Positions 47,297 through 59,734 of a DNA stretch of 64,000 nt are shown one piece after another. The stretch is taken from positions 8,740,001 to 8,804,000 of the forward strand of contig JAUCBN010000024.1 of the NCBI GenBank assembly GCA_035048815.1, given 5' to 3'. Source of the DNA: Abelmoschus esculentus (lineage: Eukaryota > Streptophyta > Magnoliopsida > Malvales > Malvaceae). The notes below the pieces were generated by a model. That model worked only from the letters and a program-made list of their open reading frames with translations, was not told where the DNA came from and did no database searches. How positions within the stretch are numbered: position 1 is the first letter of the stretch; the number at the start of each line of letters is the position of its first letter. The position numbers and the translations under genes were made by a program.

Positions 47297-47974
47297 TTTC
47301 TTATTACCTTGAGTTACACTCGTAATATAGAGATATTCAACATCTCCTTGACTAATACTCTCAATATAATATTCATTTTTTCAAATATCTTTAAAACTTA
47401 ATAAGTTTCTTTCTGATTTTGGATAGTATAGCGCATCTTGAATATGAAATAAAGTTTCATTTGGCAATAACATATGCGCTCTTCCGGAGCTTTCTATGAT
47501 ATTAGTACTTCCGGATATAGTACTCAAATTATTCCCTTGTATTGTTAAAGAGGAAAAAAATTTCTTATGCTTAAGTATTGTATGAGTACTTGCACTGTCC
47601 GTTAAGCATAAGTTGTCACCATATTTTGTAGATTATATTTTTGACGTAATCATATTCTTCAAAGAATAAATAAATAAATGTTACAACAATATTTAAAATA
47701 AATAATTAAATAAATAACATCAATTATTTTAATAAAGTAAACATAATATTTATTCTTGAAAAAGATCCATGATAAAATGACAATATTTTCCTAACAACAT
47801 AAAGTAAATACAAAATTAATTAAAAGACATCAAATATTTTTCTCAGGAGACATGAGAAAATCATCAACTTCTATGTTTGTAATGTCATAATTGTCTTGGC
47901 CATTGCCGAAAATTCCATAATGATCTTTGTCATCGATATAAACAAAATTTGTTTCATTTTTTTTACTTTACCAC

Positions 47975-48496
47975 TTATTGATTGTTGGTAAAGGTCCACA
48001 AGATGTTTTGGCGTACGGCAAACACGAGCCTAATGATTTGTGATGCCACATCAATGACACGTAGATTCCTCTTTCTTGGATTGATCTTTTGTACTATTGT
48101 CATCCTTATTGTTCCACTTGCAGTGGGTATAGTTACTTTTAAGACGATCACCTCGCCTATGTCCTCGACTGTGGCTATGACCACGCCCATGCCCATAGCT
48201 ATGACCACGATTATGGGTGTAGTCTTTATTTTTTCCGCTATAAAATGTCGCATTCGCTTTAGGGAATGGAGCGGAGCATGTTGGGAGATATTCATGATTT
48301 TCATGAGCAATTTATTATTTTGCTTAGCCACAAGAAGGCAAGAAATTAACTCAGAAAATTTCTTAAAGCCTTTTTCACGGTATTGTGTCTGAAGGACAAC
48401 ATTGTTGGCATGAAAAGTGGAGTATGTTTTTTCTAACATATCCGCATCAGTAATATTTTGACCATATAACTTCAATTGTGAAATAATTTGAAACAT
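47975..48496 (-). pseudogene. Copia gag (UBN2-type) remnant
   Basis: QLKLYGQNITDADMLEKTYS and VVLQTQYREKGFKKFSELIS are typical of plant Copia gag. After a frame change the CCHC knuckle is legible near 48060-47990 but its frame has two stops inside C-x2-C-x4-H-x4-C (before CG and after NH). RTPKHLVDLYQQS follows. Shortened at the N-terminus. Confidence 0.85.
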
Positions 48497-48917
48497 AGCA
48501 GAGTTATACTCGCTTACTGATTTAAAATCTTACAATCTCAAATGCAACCAATCATATCGAGCTTTAGACAAAATAACGGTTTTCTGGTGGCCATATCATT
48601 CCTTCAGATTATTCCAAAGAATAAGGTGATCTTTCACCGTTAAATATTTAGATTTCAACCTTTCATGGAAGTGACGGCGAAGAAGTATCATGTCTCTAGC
48701 CTTATTTTGAGCAGATTCTGCATTCCCATTTTTAATAGTATTTCCCAGCCATTTGCATGTAGATGTATTTCAACATCTAGGATTCAGGATAAATAATTCT
48801 TTCCGGAAATATCAAGAGCCGTAAACTCAAGTTTTGCAAGATTTGTCATTGATATATGGGTAAATCTTTGAAGAAACTTGTAACAAAAATCTTCTGAGCA
48901 AACTCGTGCTGATAACG

Positions 48918-49146
48918 TGTTATGAATAAAATAAAGAACAAAAATAGATGAATAAAGATGAGAGAAAAAAGAGAGATTTTATTGTATTCTCAAAGGTGAG
49001 TTGTGTACAAAGATTTCTCCAAAAGTCTATATTTATAGGCATAAGATGAAAACCCTAATTTCAATGGGTATTAAACCCTAATTATAAAGCCCATTAAGCC
49101 TTCCTCTAATACATGAATATTCACCATAAATAAAATATTTTTAACA
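48918..49146 (-). repeat. 5' LTR of the Copia element
   Basis: 229 bp, TGTTATGAATAAAAT to TTTTTAACA on the plus strand, close to 46196-46418 and related to 24964-25201. Confidence 0.88.
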
Positions 49147-49151
49147 TTATT

Positions 49152-49830
49152 ATTATTATTATATTATGTATTGTCATATAATATTATGTTACTAATATAT
49201 TAATTATTATGTGTATATTTAATATGGTCCATGTAATATATGTATAAGAAAAGCCCAACATATTAACGTATTAAATAAAACTCAACAATTCAATATCCTT
49301 GTTTAAGTACAAACCCATTTCTGATTAATATTATAGGGTATGAATTCAATTGTTTATAAGGCCCATTTGGGCTTTGAAAAAACTCTAACTGATAATCTTT
49401 TTGCCTGTAGCCGCCCTTCACCCTTGTCGTTAAATCAGAAGGTTGCGGACGGACTGGATAAAACCTGAGAGGAGTTTTCAGAAGTCGCCACGCGCCAACA
49501 CGTAGGGCATTTCGGCTCCCACGTGCGCATGGGTGTCATTTTTTCGACCCCTCGACTATTCGACTTGAACATTCGTTTGTCTACGTCGTTCAGTTCACTG
49601 CCACCACCATACTACGTCGCTGATCACCTAAGAAAGGAAACAACAAGATAAACAAAGGTCAAATCAAAAGGGACATCAAATCATTCCTTAAATATGAAAA
49701 GCAGAAAAGTGATAATGGCAACAAAAATGCAAATATGATGTAAACGAAATATAAAAGCCATAAGGAAGATCGTAAATTTCAGGCAATATTATATTAATAA
49801 CTTTTTAATATTTTATTATAAATATATATC
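49152..49830. other. No gene assigned
   Basis: ATT-rich tail, then a segment of balanced composition (49400-49620) with CACGTG-like and CCGCCC pieces that could be promoter or old LTR sequence. No protein similarity recognised. Confidence 0.4.
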
Positions 49831-49832
49831 CT

Positions 49833-49970
49833 TCAAACTTTATTTACAAAACTATACCCTGAACACGTAAGCATAAACCATTTTGCATAGAAAGTGACTT
49901 CTGAAATTACTCCCTACGAAAGGCAATTTCAGGGTGACTTAGCACCCCTTGCCACATCAACCAATAAATA
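49833..49970 (+). repeat. Left TIR of the MULE
   Basis: Complementary to 58396-58535; see shared blocks ACAAAACTATACC and AGGGTGACTT. Confidence 0.75.
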
Positions 49971-49999
49971 TAATATGGATAAAAATTCTCTTTGAGTGC

Positions 50000-50250
50000 A
50001 AGGCGATTTTTCTAGGGTTTGAAGCGTAAAAATCCTAGATCTTGGAAATTGCTTTGCATACAGAGCGATTTCTATTAAACAGTAATTGCTTTGTGTAAAA
50101 AGTGACTACTATAGAAATCGAATAGACTCCTCACAGAAATCGCTTTGTACATAAAAAGATTATTGATGAAATCGAATGAACTCCACAGAAATCATTTTGC
50201 GTATAAAGCGACTACTGTGAAGAAATTGCTTTGTACACAGAACGATTTTT
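50000..50250. repeat. Subterminal AAATCGCTTT palindrome array
   Basis: About five copies of an imperfect palindrome, AAATYGCTTTGTRYAYA followed by RAGCGATTT, with spacers. Related copies lie at 53435, 54030-54120, 58350 and 58460. Confidence 0.75.
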
Positions 50251-50283
50251 GTATAAAAATGCTTCGTGGGGGGATCGACCTCC

Positions 50284-50293
50284 CTATAAATAG
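50284..50293 (+). promoter_or_regulatory. TATA box ahead of the mobile-domain gene
   Basis: CTATAAATAG, a consensus plant TATA box, followed by a pyrimidine-rich leader, about 300 bp upstream of the mobile-domain coding trace and directly after the palindrome array. Confidence 0.6.
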
Positions 50294-50579
50294 TCGGCCC
50301 TACTTCATTCTACATTACCCAAAAATCACTTTCTACTGATTGTCTTTAATCTTTCTTCCTTCTAAATTGTTTTGTAGTTATTTTTCTTATAAATCTTCAA
50401 TAATATGGTGAATCTATGTAGATAAGATGAAAATTATTGTTTTGACTATTGACGTCGAAACGAAGAGGTAATTTTTGATATTTTTATATTATTTTTGATA
50501 TTTTTTATATAAATTTTTATTTATAATTTTTTTGAAGGGTTATGAAAGGGTTCTGAGATGTTACTGTCATTACGGAACC

Positions 50580-51760
50580 GCCACATAATGATATAGTGCC
50601 TTATTTGGTCTAAGTCAGGTTTGGATTTGTGAGCACTATAATAGGTGGGAGTAAATTGCATCCGAGACTAATTAATGCCTTGCTCGAAAGGTGGAGGCCG
50701 GAGACCCACATATTTTATCTTCCATATGGTGAGGCAACTATCACCTTACAAGATGTTTCTTTCCAACTTGGTTTACGTATCGACGATGATCCTATAACGG
50801 GTATCGTCTAGAGAAAATATACTTAACTTGGTTGGAACAAAAATTTTCCAATTTTCCCGAGGATACTTCTCAAGAAACAAAGAAGGTAAATAATATTTTT
50901 AGTATTTTTATGATTTATTTAATTTTTTAATAATTTATATTTTATACTAATTTTATCAATTTATAATATTTTGCTCGCATACATATTTTGCGCATTCTTA
51001 GCGGGATTTTGATGCCGGACAAAACCCGTAGTAAAGTACATTTGGTATGGTTACATCATCTCCGTAACTTTATAGATTTCGGTAATATAAGTTTGGGATC
51101 GGTTGTTTTGGCTTTCCTATTTCGAGAGTTATGTAGAAATGTCGATCCCCACAAACAAGTTATAGGAGGCTGTTTATTATTACTTCAGTCGTGGTTATGG
51201 TTTCGTATGCCTTTTTTACGGTCTTCTTTGATTCAGCTACAACCATATGATTTTCCACTAGTTCGGAGGTAACCTTTAATAATGTTTAATATTAATATAT
51301 TTTTTAATATTGTTAATATTTTTAATACTAATTTTATTTTATTATTCGTAAGTGGTGTCATTGATTGTCTCATCTTGGATTACCGACAATCCAACAAGAT
51401 TTCCGACTAGTGATTGACAAGGAAGAGGAGGTAATTTTTTCGAATTTTTTATCTTTCATTTCAATTATTATATTTTATGATATTTTAATCTAATTTTTTA
51501 ATTTGAATTATATTTTTTGTAGTTTGTTTGACAGACTTACCTCGGGCCAGATGTTATGCATTATGTTGCAACTAATATATTTGCTTCTACAGTTGAGTGA
51601 CATCCTGCTTGTAGAATGCTACGACAGTTTGGATATGTCCAAGGCATTTCAGACAATCCTCCAAATTTCGACAAGTTGCATGCTTTGACCAGACAAGGAA
51701 AGACGGACGTTGATTGGTCTGTCAAACATGCTAGCTGAATTGAGATGTGGGAGGAAAGAT
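50580..51760 (+). pseudogene. Plant mobile domain (MAIN-like) gene remnant
   Basis: Aminotransferase-like plant mobile domain, found in MAIN-type proteins and repeatedly in Mutator and gypsy elements. Exon-like parts: about 50629-50890 (LLERWRPETHIFYLPYGEAT, LQDVSFQLGLRIDDDPITG, then TWLEQKFSNFP), 50970-51271 (GILMPDKTRSKVHLVWL, LCRNVDPHKQVIGGCLLLLQ), a weak piece near 51350, and 51530-51735 (YLGPDVMHYVATNIFAS, MLRQFGYVQGISDNPPNFD). GT-AG introns separate them. A Trp codon before HPACRMLRQ has become TGA and another stop follows ITGIV, so it is inactive. AT-rich introns are retained, so it was captured as DNA. Confidence 0.85.
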
Positions 51761-51763
51761 TAG

Positions 51764-53424
51764 TGTAACCCCCATAGATCGGCCTAGACGAAACCGACTC
51801 TAATGGGTTACATGGGAAATATCAAACAAAACCCGCGAAGGTCCAATTCGATAAATAACCCTAAAAACCGATATATTTTTTTCTTTTTAGATGCATAATT
51901 AAATTTTTATATGTGTCAATCTCATACAAAGAGAGAACGGAAGCAATCCAACCACAACGAATACTCGATTAAAGAAATGAGAATATTAAGGACTAAAACA
52001 TAATTTTTTAAAATTCTATTGACAAGGTAGAAATTCGTTCCATCAAAATTCAATTAAACATGCAAGTAGCACTCATGATAAATTTCAAACTAAACAAAGT
52101 ATTCTAACATCATCAATTATATGCTTCACTAATTAGGGACTAGAATGTAAATATCCAAATTCTAAGGACTTTGTCCAAATTAAGTTAGCCAACTTGAAAT
52201 TAAGTTAACTTTGTACATTCGTATGAAATTTTAGCTCAAAATAACATCTATAGCTACCATAATTGAACAAAGAAAGATATTCGGGACTAACATGTAATTT
52301 CGACACCTAAAGCTCATTATTTAGTCAGGGATATCGATACAGCCAAGCCCTATATTGATACCATGACGTGGTAGTAACCATATTACCTACCAAAGCTCAG
52401 GGGTATCGATACTGCCCTTGATAGTATCGATACCCGGGCGTCCAATGAGGTTTAAACATCGAACCATGGTCCTAACTACCCAAATTTTGCCTTGGGGTAT
52501 TGATACTAGCATAGGGTATTTCGATACCCCCTGTGCCCAGAAAAAAATTCAGACACTTTGAGTGGGTTTTCTCCATCCGAAACTTATTCAAAGATCATTT
52601 TAAGCTATAGGCATAACTCCTAAACATAATGAGCTATTTAATCACTCGATTACAACCATCAACACCCCATAACATCTATAAGCATACACTCTAACTTTGA
52701 CTCAATACCATAGACCATCATAGCCAAACATGCTTCAAGGAAATTCATCAAAACAATATTCAACCAAATCAACAAGCAATCATGTTCATAGGTTGTTTAT
52801 ACAATTCCTTTGCTAACTCAAAACACACTAAAAAAAGAAACAAATTTACACATTATGAAACCCTACTTATTTTTGTCAAATCATACCAAAATGTGAAAAG
52901 TCTTTCTCCTTGGACCTCTTGCTCCAAATACTTCCCTTAATGCCTTTATTTCTCTACAAAGATGGAAAGAGAGGTTAAGCAAAACACGCTTAGTGAGGTA
53001 GCTGTAAACACAAGTTCATCAATGCAACATTTAAAACCAATTTAAAACCATCACTTGCACTTTTCATGCTAAACCAAAGTATGCTTGATCAAATCATGCT
53101 CATCTATATAACTAAATCATTTCATGTATCATGCATATTGGCATTCTAGTGATAACATGTTGTGAATCTTTAGCTCACCGAATACTCGGATTCCTTATCA
53201 TAGTTGGAGACACTTGGTCTCAACATGCATCGGTTGGACACATAGTCACCCTTGTATACATGTTACCCCCACTACGTACGGTCAGACACAAAGTCACCCT
53301 TGTTTACGTATGGTTCAACTATATGCACGATCGGACATAAAGTCAACCTTGTTTACATATAGGTAAGCTCTACACGCATGGTCGGACACAAAGTCACCCT
53401 TGTTTATGTGTAGGCAACATCATT
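51764..53424 (-). mobile_element. LTR fragment inserted in the MULE
   Basis: The plus-strand edge TGTAACCCCC at 51764 is LTR-like. Sequence such as minus-strand 'acagctacctcactaagcgt' supports minus orientation, with the U3 part cut off at about 53424 where MULE-type AATCACTTTGTGTATAAAACG resumes. It carries GTATCGATAC motifs (52320-52540) and a tandem array (53190-53415). No TSD. Confidence 0.55.
53190..53415. repeat. Tandem repeat, about 62 bp units
   Basis: Four copies of GGTCGGACACAAAGTCACCC followed by TTGTTTA-y-GTRTAGG and a variable spacer. Confidence 0.8.
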
Positions 53425-54285
53425 ATTCTAATAATCACTTTGTGTATAAAACGATTTTACCCTTTTTTAATATTTTTTTAAAATTCTAATCTTAATCTTA
53501 AACAAAAATACCGAATATTACATAAGAAATATCTAAAGGATTGATGAATCGTCTGTTTTCGTTTCTTCGTAATCTATAGAAATGTTTGGTGTTAAGTTTA
53601 GTTCTTTAATTTTTTATTCCTTTTGATTTGTCTGCTGTTGGTACGTTGTAGAATTGCTTCATTGTCTACTGAATTTATAGATCTTTCAACTTTGCTTGAT
53701 GAACTAACTTCATCATTAATGTTACATAGATCTCGATACATTGACATTCAATATATGTGTAACCTCGAAATATCTTAAGAAGGTTTTTTGAAGTTGATAA
53801 TTTCAATATGTAATGCGGCCCTGGTTCATCAACTAATATTTTTGCTTCCAAGTACAATATTTCTCTTGTTGTCGACTTCTCAACCTCCATTGAATAAAAG
53901 AAAACAACACAAGAAAATCTAGCCATGAATACAACTCTTTCTGAAAAGGTTTTGGTTGAATGTTGACGTAAAAAAAACAGTCTGAAATACAGTCTAAAAT
54001 TAGCAGGGAATCAATTCTTATATAGTGCATAGGTCGCTTTGCAGATGAAACGTTTTTGTAATGGAAATCACTTCCTATAAAAAGTGATTTTCAATCTAAC
54101 ATCAGAAATCACTTTTTAGAGGAAACGATTCCTGAAGTGCTTTAAGTCACTCTTCAGCTTCGAATTTTAAAGCAATTTTCAGAAGAATTTCAAAGCAATT
54201 CTCACAAGAAATTCTCTAAAGTGTTTTACAATTTTGAATTTCATCTTTTTCCAAATAAAATGTCACTTTGAATTTCAAAGCAAAA

Positions 54286-55870
54286 ATGTCAAGAAGAATT
54301 ACTGCTTTAGTTTATTACAATGGTCATATGGTTGGAGATGCATCTCTAGGTGTGGTCTTTAAGTCATCGAATACTATTACAATCGAGCTCCCATGGAGAT
54401 TAAGTTATAGGTCATTGATGAAGAGAGTATTGAATCATGTTCCGCATGTTCGAGGGCAGAAATTAAAGCCGTTAAAATATCTATTACCGATATCGTTGGA
54501 GCCATTGTATTATACAATTTACCATGTAGCAAACAATGGCGATGTGGAATTAATGATCGAATCGCACTTGCAATATTCATTAGGAGGGCGTTAGAGTTAT
54601 TTGCAAGTTTTTCTGATGATGATGTTACTAGCGTCCTAGATTGGAGACATGTCAATTTTGACTTTGATCCAAATATTTATAGCCCGACAGAAAATATATG
54701 AGACAACTTCAACTTGCTATTGACACATTGTTCACAGAACGATGTTGATGTTGCCTCGTTTTCAGCGACAAGACACTCTTCTGTAGCTTCTTTTGAATTT
54801 GACCTTAACCTACCATCCATCCAATTGTCCTCGTTCTCTCCTTCTGAATTTGACTTGAACTTACCACCAACCCAACATTCGTCTGTAGTTGTTGATGATG
54901 TAGTGGAATTATAGTTGTTCGAATTTGAGGATGACCACTCTGATGAAGAACCGATCAGGGAGCCCATCCATGATGGTGACGAGCAAGGCCCTTTTTTAGG
55001 GTTATTGTAATTATGAACTTTTCATTTTTATTGCACAGGTAACATATATTTAGTTCTTGAATTCGAACAACTTTTAGAGGAATTACAACATCGGAATTTA
55101 GAGGGATATAACTATCTTCTTAATATATCTTGGGATAAGTGGCATCGTTCATTCTATGGAGGAAAAATATATGGTCACATGAGCACAAACTTAGAAGAGA
55201 CGATCAACTCATCGTTGAAATGAGTGAGACACTTACCGATCACTTCTGTTGTTAAAGCCACATATTACCGGTTGGGTACCCTTTTTGCCACATTGGGTAA
55301 ATAAGCTCAAGATTATATGAAAGGTGGTCATACAATTCACTCAGATCTACAAAATAAATTGTAAGTATTTGTACAGGAGTTGAATTCAATGAATGCGACA
55401 CATTTCTCACGGAAAGGGCATTTATTTCATGTCTCGATATACAACACAATGCTTATGTCGTTGATCTAAGGAAAAGAAAATGTGATTCTGGATTATTCTA
55501 AACACTCAAATATTTGTACCTGTACGCCATGGTTGCTTGTTCTTTTGTCTAGATAAACTACATGACGATTGTAGACCGAAGTTACTTGTTGCAAACCGTA
55601 TTTAAGGTTTACAAATGAGAGTTTCCTCCCATTGGAAATGAATCGGATGAAGTTGCGATGAATGATGAACCGAAAATATATCTTAATTTTTTATTAAGAC
55701 GAGAGAAAAAATGTTCTCCAAGATCAACCCAAATATTCTATGATAAAGATTTAGTCGATCATAGAGAAAGTATTAGGTAAATGAAACTATGCACGATTTA
55801 TAGGAATTCAAGATACACAAGAAGAATATGTCCTAATCGAGTTGGTCCTTCAATTGAGTGATTGTTGTCA
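54286..55870 (+). pseudogene. MULE transposase remnant (DDE core deleted)
   Basis: 54286-54594 from an ATG: MSRRITALVYYNGHMVGDAS, the N-terminal domain common to plant MULE proteins. 54700-54960 is an Asp/Ser-rich linker with two FDLNLP motifs. From 55060 the C-terminal part follows: WDKWHRSFYGGKIYGHMST, LPITSVVKATYYRLGTLF, the SWIM region relic (INYMTIVDRSYLLQTVFKVY, EFPPIGNESDEV), and near 55800 a worn zinc knuckle (CTIYRNSRYTRRICP). Many stops. The catalytic DDE region between about 54965 and 55060 is missing. Plus orientation, same as the mobile-domain gene. Confidence 0.8.
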
Positions 55871-56079
55871 TATTTGTTTTACCTTTATTATTCTTTCTTA
55901 GTATTAAATTATTCTTTAATATATCATAATTGTTGTACATTTTATTCTATGATCAAACTATTAAATATATAAAAACATTAAAAATGTTAAATATATAAAA
56001 AACATTTAAAACATTAAATATATAAAAAAAACATTCAACATATGAAATAAAAAATAGAAAAACATTACATTAAAAAAAC

Positions 56080-56660
56080 TTATGACATCTATGTCCACCC
56101 GTACCATAACGTGGTGGACAACGATCTCGACGCGGATTTCTTCGTTGCAATATTTCAGCGTCTTCTTCTTCCTCCTCTCCTTGAACATTACCTAAGGTAG
56201 AACCACTACCACTGAGACTGGTATAAAATAGGCTCTAAGGTGGCGTTTGGTCTACAATACCTGAGGTAGATCTAAAATATGAAAACTGAGGTACAAGAGC
56301 AAACTGAGACACATAGGTTGGCTATGGATAGTAAGAAGACAACGACATTGGAACTGAGCTAGCATCCGTAGCAGACATAAACGGATGTAAGATGTTAGTA
56401 AAAAATCCTCAGATGGTGGTGGAAACTGACGAGGCCAAGACGATTTTGCCATTGGGGTAGCAGATGGCGAGTCTTGAACATTCCTTCCTCTTCTACGGCC
56501 TACTCGTTGGGTCGGTGGATGTCTCCGATGAGCCACAGGTAATTGGCGTTCTCGCACCTCCAGGGTCAAGATATAAGGCTTACCATATGAATGAAACCAA
56601 TTGAGAAAACTGAATGTCACACTACCCACTGCAATTTGTTGAAAAATCGATAGACTCATT
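56080..56660 (-). pseudogene. C-terminal part of a mobile-domain protein
   Basis: Minus strand reads SVTFSFLNWFHSYGKPYIL and RHPPTQRVGRRRGRNVQDSP, then after a frame change an acidic EEEEEDAEILQRRNPRRDR and PPRYGTGGHRCHK, the Arg-rich tail often found at the end of plant-mobile-domain proteins in MULEs. The orientation is opposite to the 50580 copy, so a second capture or an inversion is likely. Confidence 0.6.
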
Positions 56661-56663
56661 AAT

Positions 56664-58320
56664 TGTAACATCCCGGTTTAGGGGCTAGAAGTTAGAGTAT
56701 GGATTAAGAAGATTCAATTTGGGTTGAATCGAGTTTTTCTAGTTCACTAATTCTAGGAAAATTAAAATAATAATATTTTAATCGGATAAATAATAAATAT
56801 AAAAAAATTTAAAAAGGTTAAAAAGGTGTTTTAAAGTTAAGGGAATAATAATTGAGTTTTAGTTTGATTTAATTAAACTTGTTTATAATATTATTGACTA
56901 AATTGTAAATTTTGGAAAGTTTAGGGGTAAAATTGTAATTTTCAGAAAATTGTAATTTTCGGAAAATTGGGATTTTTAGCGACTAAATTGGAAAGTGAGC
57001 CAAAGATTAGAATCCTTACAGGGCCATTAACCCAAATTATTTTTAATAGAGATTATTCACCAAAATTAGTTTTAATTGGTGGTTAATTTCATTTTTCATT
57101 TTCATTAAAATTTTCTCTCTATTTTCTCATCTTTTCTCCCAAATTTTCTCTCCATTTTTATTCCTTGATTTCTCAAATTACTTGTTAAATTCTTCTCCAT
57201 TTTCATCAAGATTTATCTCATTTTACACAATATTTCATTCTCTACAAAACCTACCCATTTATTTTGCAAAATCTTTAACCGATTTCAAGGAAAATCAAGA
57301 GAAGAATTCACACGATTTTGGTGAATTGATCTCAAAGGTAATTTTCTAATTTCTTTTCATATCTAAGGTTATTTATTTTATATTATCAACCATTTGGCTT
57401 ACAAATCATTAATCCTAAATTGATTTCATGTTTTAATTCAAGATTTTAATGTTTTTGTAGAATTTTCAAGAAATTAGATTAGATCTCATTCAAGGCTATA
57501 ATTAGGATGATTTATTATGAAATTATACTTACTTTGGTAATTAATTAAGTCATGAATTGATGGCACATAGTTTTAATCCCAGAATAATTGAATCGGTGTT
57601 GTTTGTAGGTGGTTTTCGGTTGTTTTATGGTCTATTTTAGGTGCTCTGCTTTTTCTGAAGGTATAAGGATGGTTTGAATGTGTTTTTAGTTCATAATTGA
57701 GGTGGTTTAGATGTTATATTCATTAGGTTAGGGGCTGGTGTTGTTTCGGATATGTTTTAGTTTAGTTTTCGGTCTTTTCGGCTTGGTTTTTGGTAGTTTT
57801 GTGGAGGTTTAATGTGGCTGTTGTGTTGAGCATATTTTGATGTGTATATGCTCTGTTTTTAATGTTGTATATGAAGTGCAAGAAGTCTCTTAATTGGTTG
57901 GTGCGTTGGCGTTGCTGTTAGAGCATCGACGAAGGCTCGTTTCGCTTGTCGGTAAGTGAATTTTGGTTAAAAGCGATTCGCAAGTGAACGGTTTTACTTT
58001 GGGGACTATGGAATGGTGTAAAAACTTTCCTTATTTCAAGATTAAGTTTTACAAAGGTTTTGATGCATTTTCCTAAGTTTCGGCTATTTGGTAATTGCTT
58101 TAAGAAAGATGTTTTCATCGAGATTTTGTTGGAAATGCATAACTTGGATTTTAAAATGATGCATGCATGTGTTAATTACTGTAAATGCATGTTTTAGAAA
58201 GAAATTCATGGCTTTTGGAAGCATGAAAATGAATTGGAACAATATGTGGTTATTTTCCTTACATTTGATTAAGCCGTTGAGCATGATTTTGGTTCACTTG
58301 ATAAACATATTATTTCCAAG
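56664..58320 (+). mobile_element. LTR fragment, Tekay-like, inside the MULE
   Basis: Starts TGTAACATCCCGGTTTAGGG, has a long CT-rich transcribed-looking stretch (57090-57200), and passes back to MULE sequence near 58320. The downstream LTR end and a TSD are not visible. Confidence 0.55.
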
Positions 58321-58395
58321 ATCTAGGGCTTTTAAGCTTCAAGCCCTAGGGAATCGCTTTTCACGCAAAGCAATTTCTTATCCAGTTTATATTTG

Positions 58396-58535
58396 TTGAC
58401 TGATATGGCAAGGGATTCCAAGTCACCCTAAAATTTCTTTTCATAGGAAGTGGTTTTAGAAATCGCTTTTTACACAAAGCGATTTATACTTACGTGTTCT
58501 AACAACGGTATAGTTTTGTAAATGAAGTTGGAAGA
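58396..58535 (-). repeat. Right TIR of the MULE
   Basis: Complement of the left TIR at 49833-49970; includes a palindromic AAATCGCTTTTTACACAAAG unit. Confidence 0.75.
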
Positions 58536-58539
58536 AGTA

Positions 58540-59700
58540 CATTTAATAAAAAAAAGAATACTTTATGGTAAATATATCCACTTTTCAAGTTTTAGCATGC
58601 ATGCATATCCAATAAGCATAGTATAACATAAAAAAATAAAGGAGAAAAGGAAGAGACTTTCCTTGCGGTCAAAGAAAGCTCCTTCATCGGTGATAGACCA
58701 TTCGGGGTAAGCCTTCGTAAAGGAGCGAGGCCACAATGATGTCTTTTCTCCATCTTCTTAATATTTCTTTTTTTTTTTCTGAGTTTGTGATAAATACATT
58801 TATGAGTTCTTCTAGATTTAGTTGTAGGGTTTGTAAAAGATTTGCACTCTATTTAAACATAAAAAAGGGAAACCGATGATGACAAGATGGCCGAAGACCA
58901 TATCTCACCGAGGTTATGAAACTTTTATGAAGAACAAAGGGAGTAGTTGTTTCTGGGTTTTGATTATGTTTCTAAAAAAATTCAATTTTTTGGGAAAAGT
59001 TTGGATTTCTAGGGGAAAGGCTTAAAATTTTTGGGAAAGATTATAATTTTCTAGAGAAAATTTTTGGTTTTTGGGTAAAATTCTTTGTTTTTTGGAAATA
59101 TGAATGACTTTGATTGACAGTTTCAAGGTTTGAAGAGGATTTAGGTTATAATCAAATTTTTTGAAAAGAAAAAAAATGGATCAAATGCCTAGTTAGGGGT
59201 TCAAATAGAGGTTTGATATTTTATTTTTTGGTTATCCGCGTTTTGGTACCTCCGTGTCAAAATATTCACAGTTTAGGGGTCAGTGCATGGTCAAATAACC
59301 CTACTGGTCCCCCAGACTTTCAAAGCGTTTGTAATACAATACCAAACTTTAGTTAAAATTCGATTTCAAGGGGTTAATTTACATAATCAGTCCCATAAAT
59401 TTCCTCCTTGCTTTAATTAAGTCTTTTAGTCTTGGTGCAAAATCAATCTTGCTTGACAAGTGATGGAGAAATGATAATTTGGGTGGTTTGAAGTGAAAGC
59501 AAAAATATAGAAATTTAGACACAAGGACTTATGGGGGTTTGATCTTCTAACAAGAACCTATATCCACTATCTTAGCTTCTCACTAAGAATTTCTACCTTT
59601 TGAGGACAAAGAATTAACATTACAACCTATATTTTATCCCCGAATCTAGCATCCAAAGACACAAACTAAACATTGAGAATCCTCTCAAACAGGAGAAAAA
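58540..59700. other. No gene seen
   Basis: AT-rich with purine runs (ttttgggaaa repeats near 58980-59100). No coding trace or terminal repeat recognised. Confidence 0.45.
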
Positions 59701-59734
59701 CTTAAGTGGTCCGCTCTGTGTAGTGCTATAAATT

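Larger units (their letters stand above)
46196..49146 (-). mobile_element. Copia element lacking RT/RNase H
   Basis: LTRs 46196-46418 and 48918-49146, flanked by TTATT (46191-46195 and 49147-49151; in an ATT-rich setting, so weaker evidence). Next to the upper LTR on the minus strand lies CGTTATCAGCACGAG, the expected primer-binding region; next to the lower LTR is AAAGGAGGTTGGGAATATA, the polypurine tract. Order on the minus strand: gag, integrase, then directly the tract. Integrase before the RT position identifies Ty1/copia. RT and RNase H are entirely absent, so it depended on helpers if it moved in this form. Confidence 0.9.
49833..58535. mobile_element. Large decayed MULE with captured sequence
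   Basis: The inverted repeats 49833-49970 and 58396-58535 match over about 140 bp with gaps (shared CATTTACAAAACTATACC or one change, GAACACGTAAG, AGGGTGACTT, CCCTTGCCA). Inside are palindromic AAATCGCTTT...AAAGCGATTT units, plant-mobile-domain fragments, a broken MULE transposase and two inserted LTR fragments. Outer ends and a 9-bp TSD were not resolved, and this could be two overlapping MULEs. Confidence 0.7.

Noticed and set aside
48160..48390. Plus-strand frame opposite the Copia gag
   Set aside because: Shadow of the gag coding strand.
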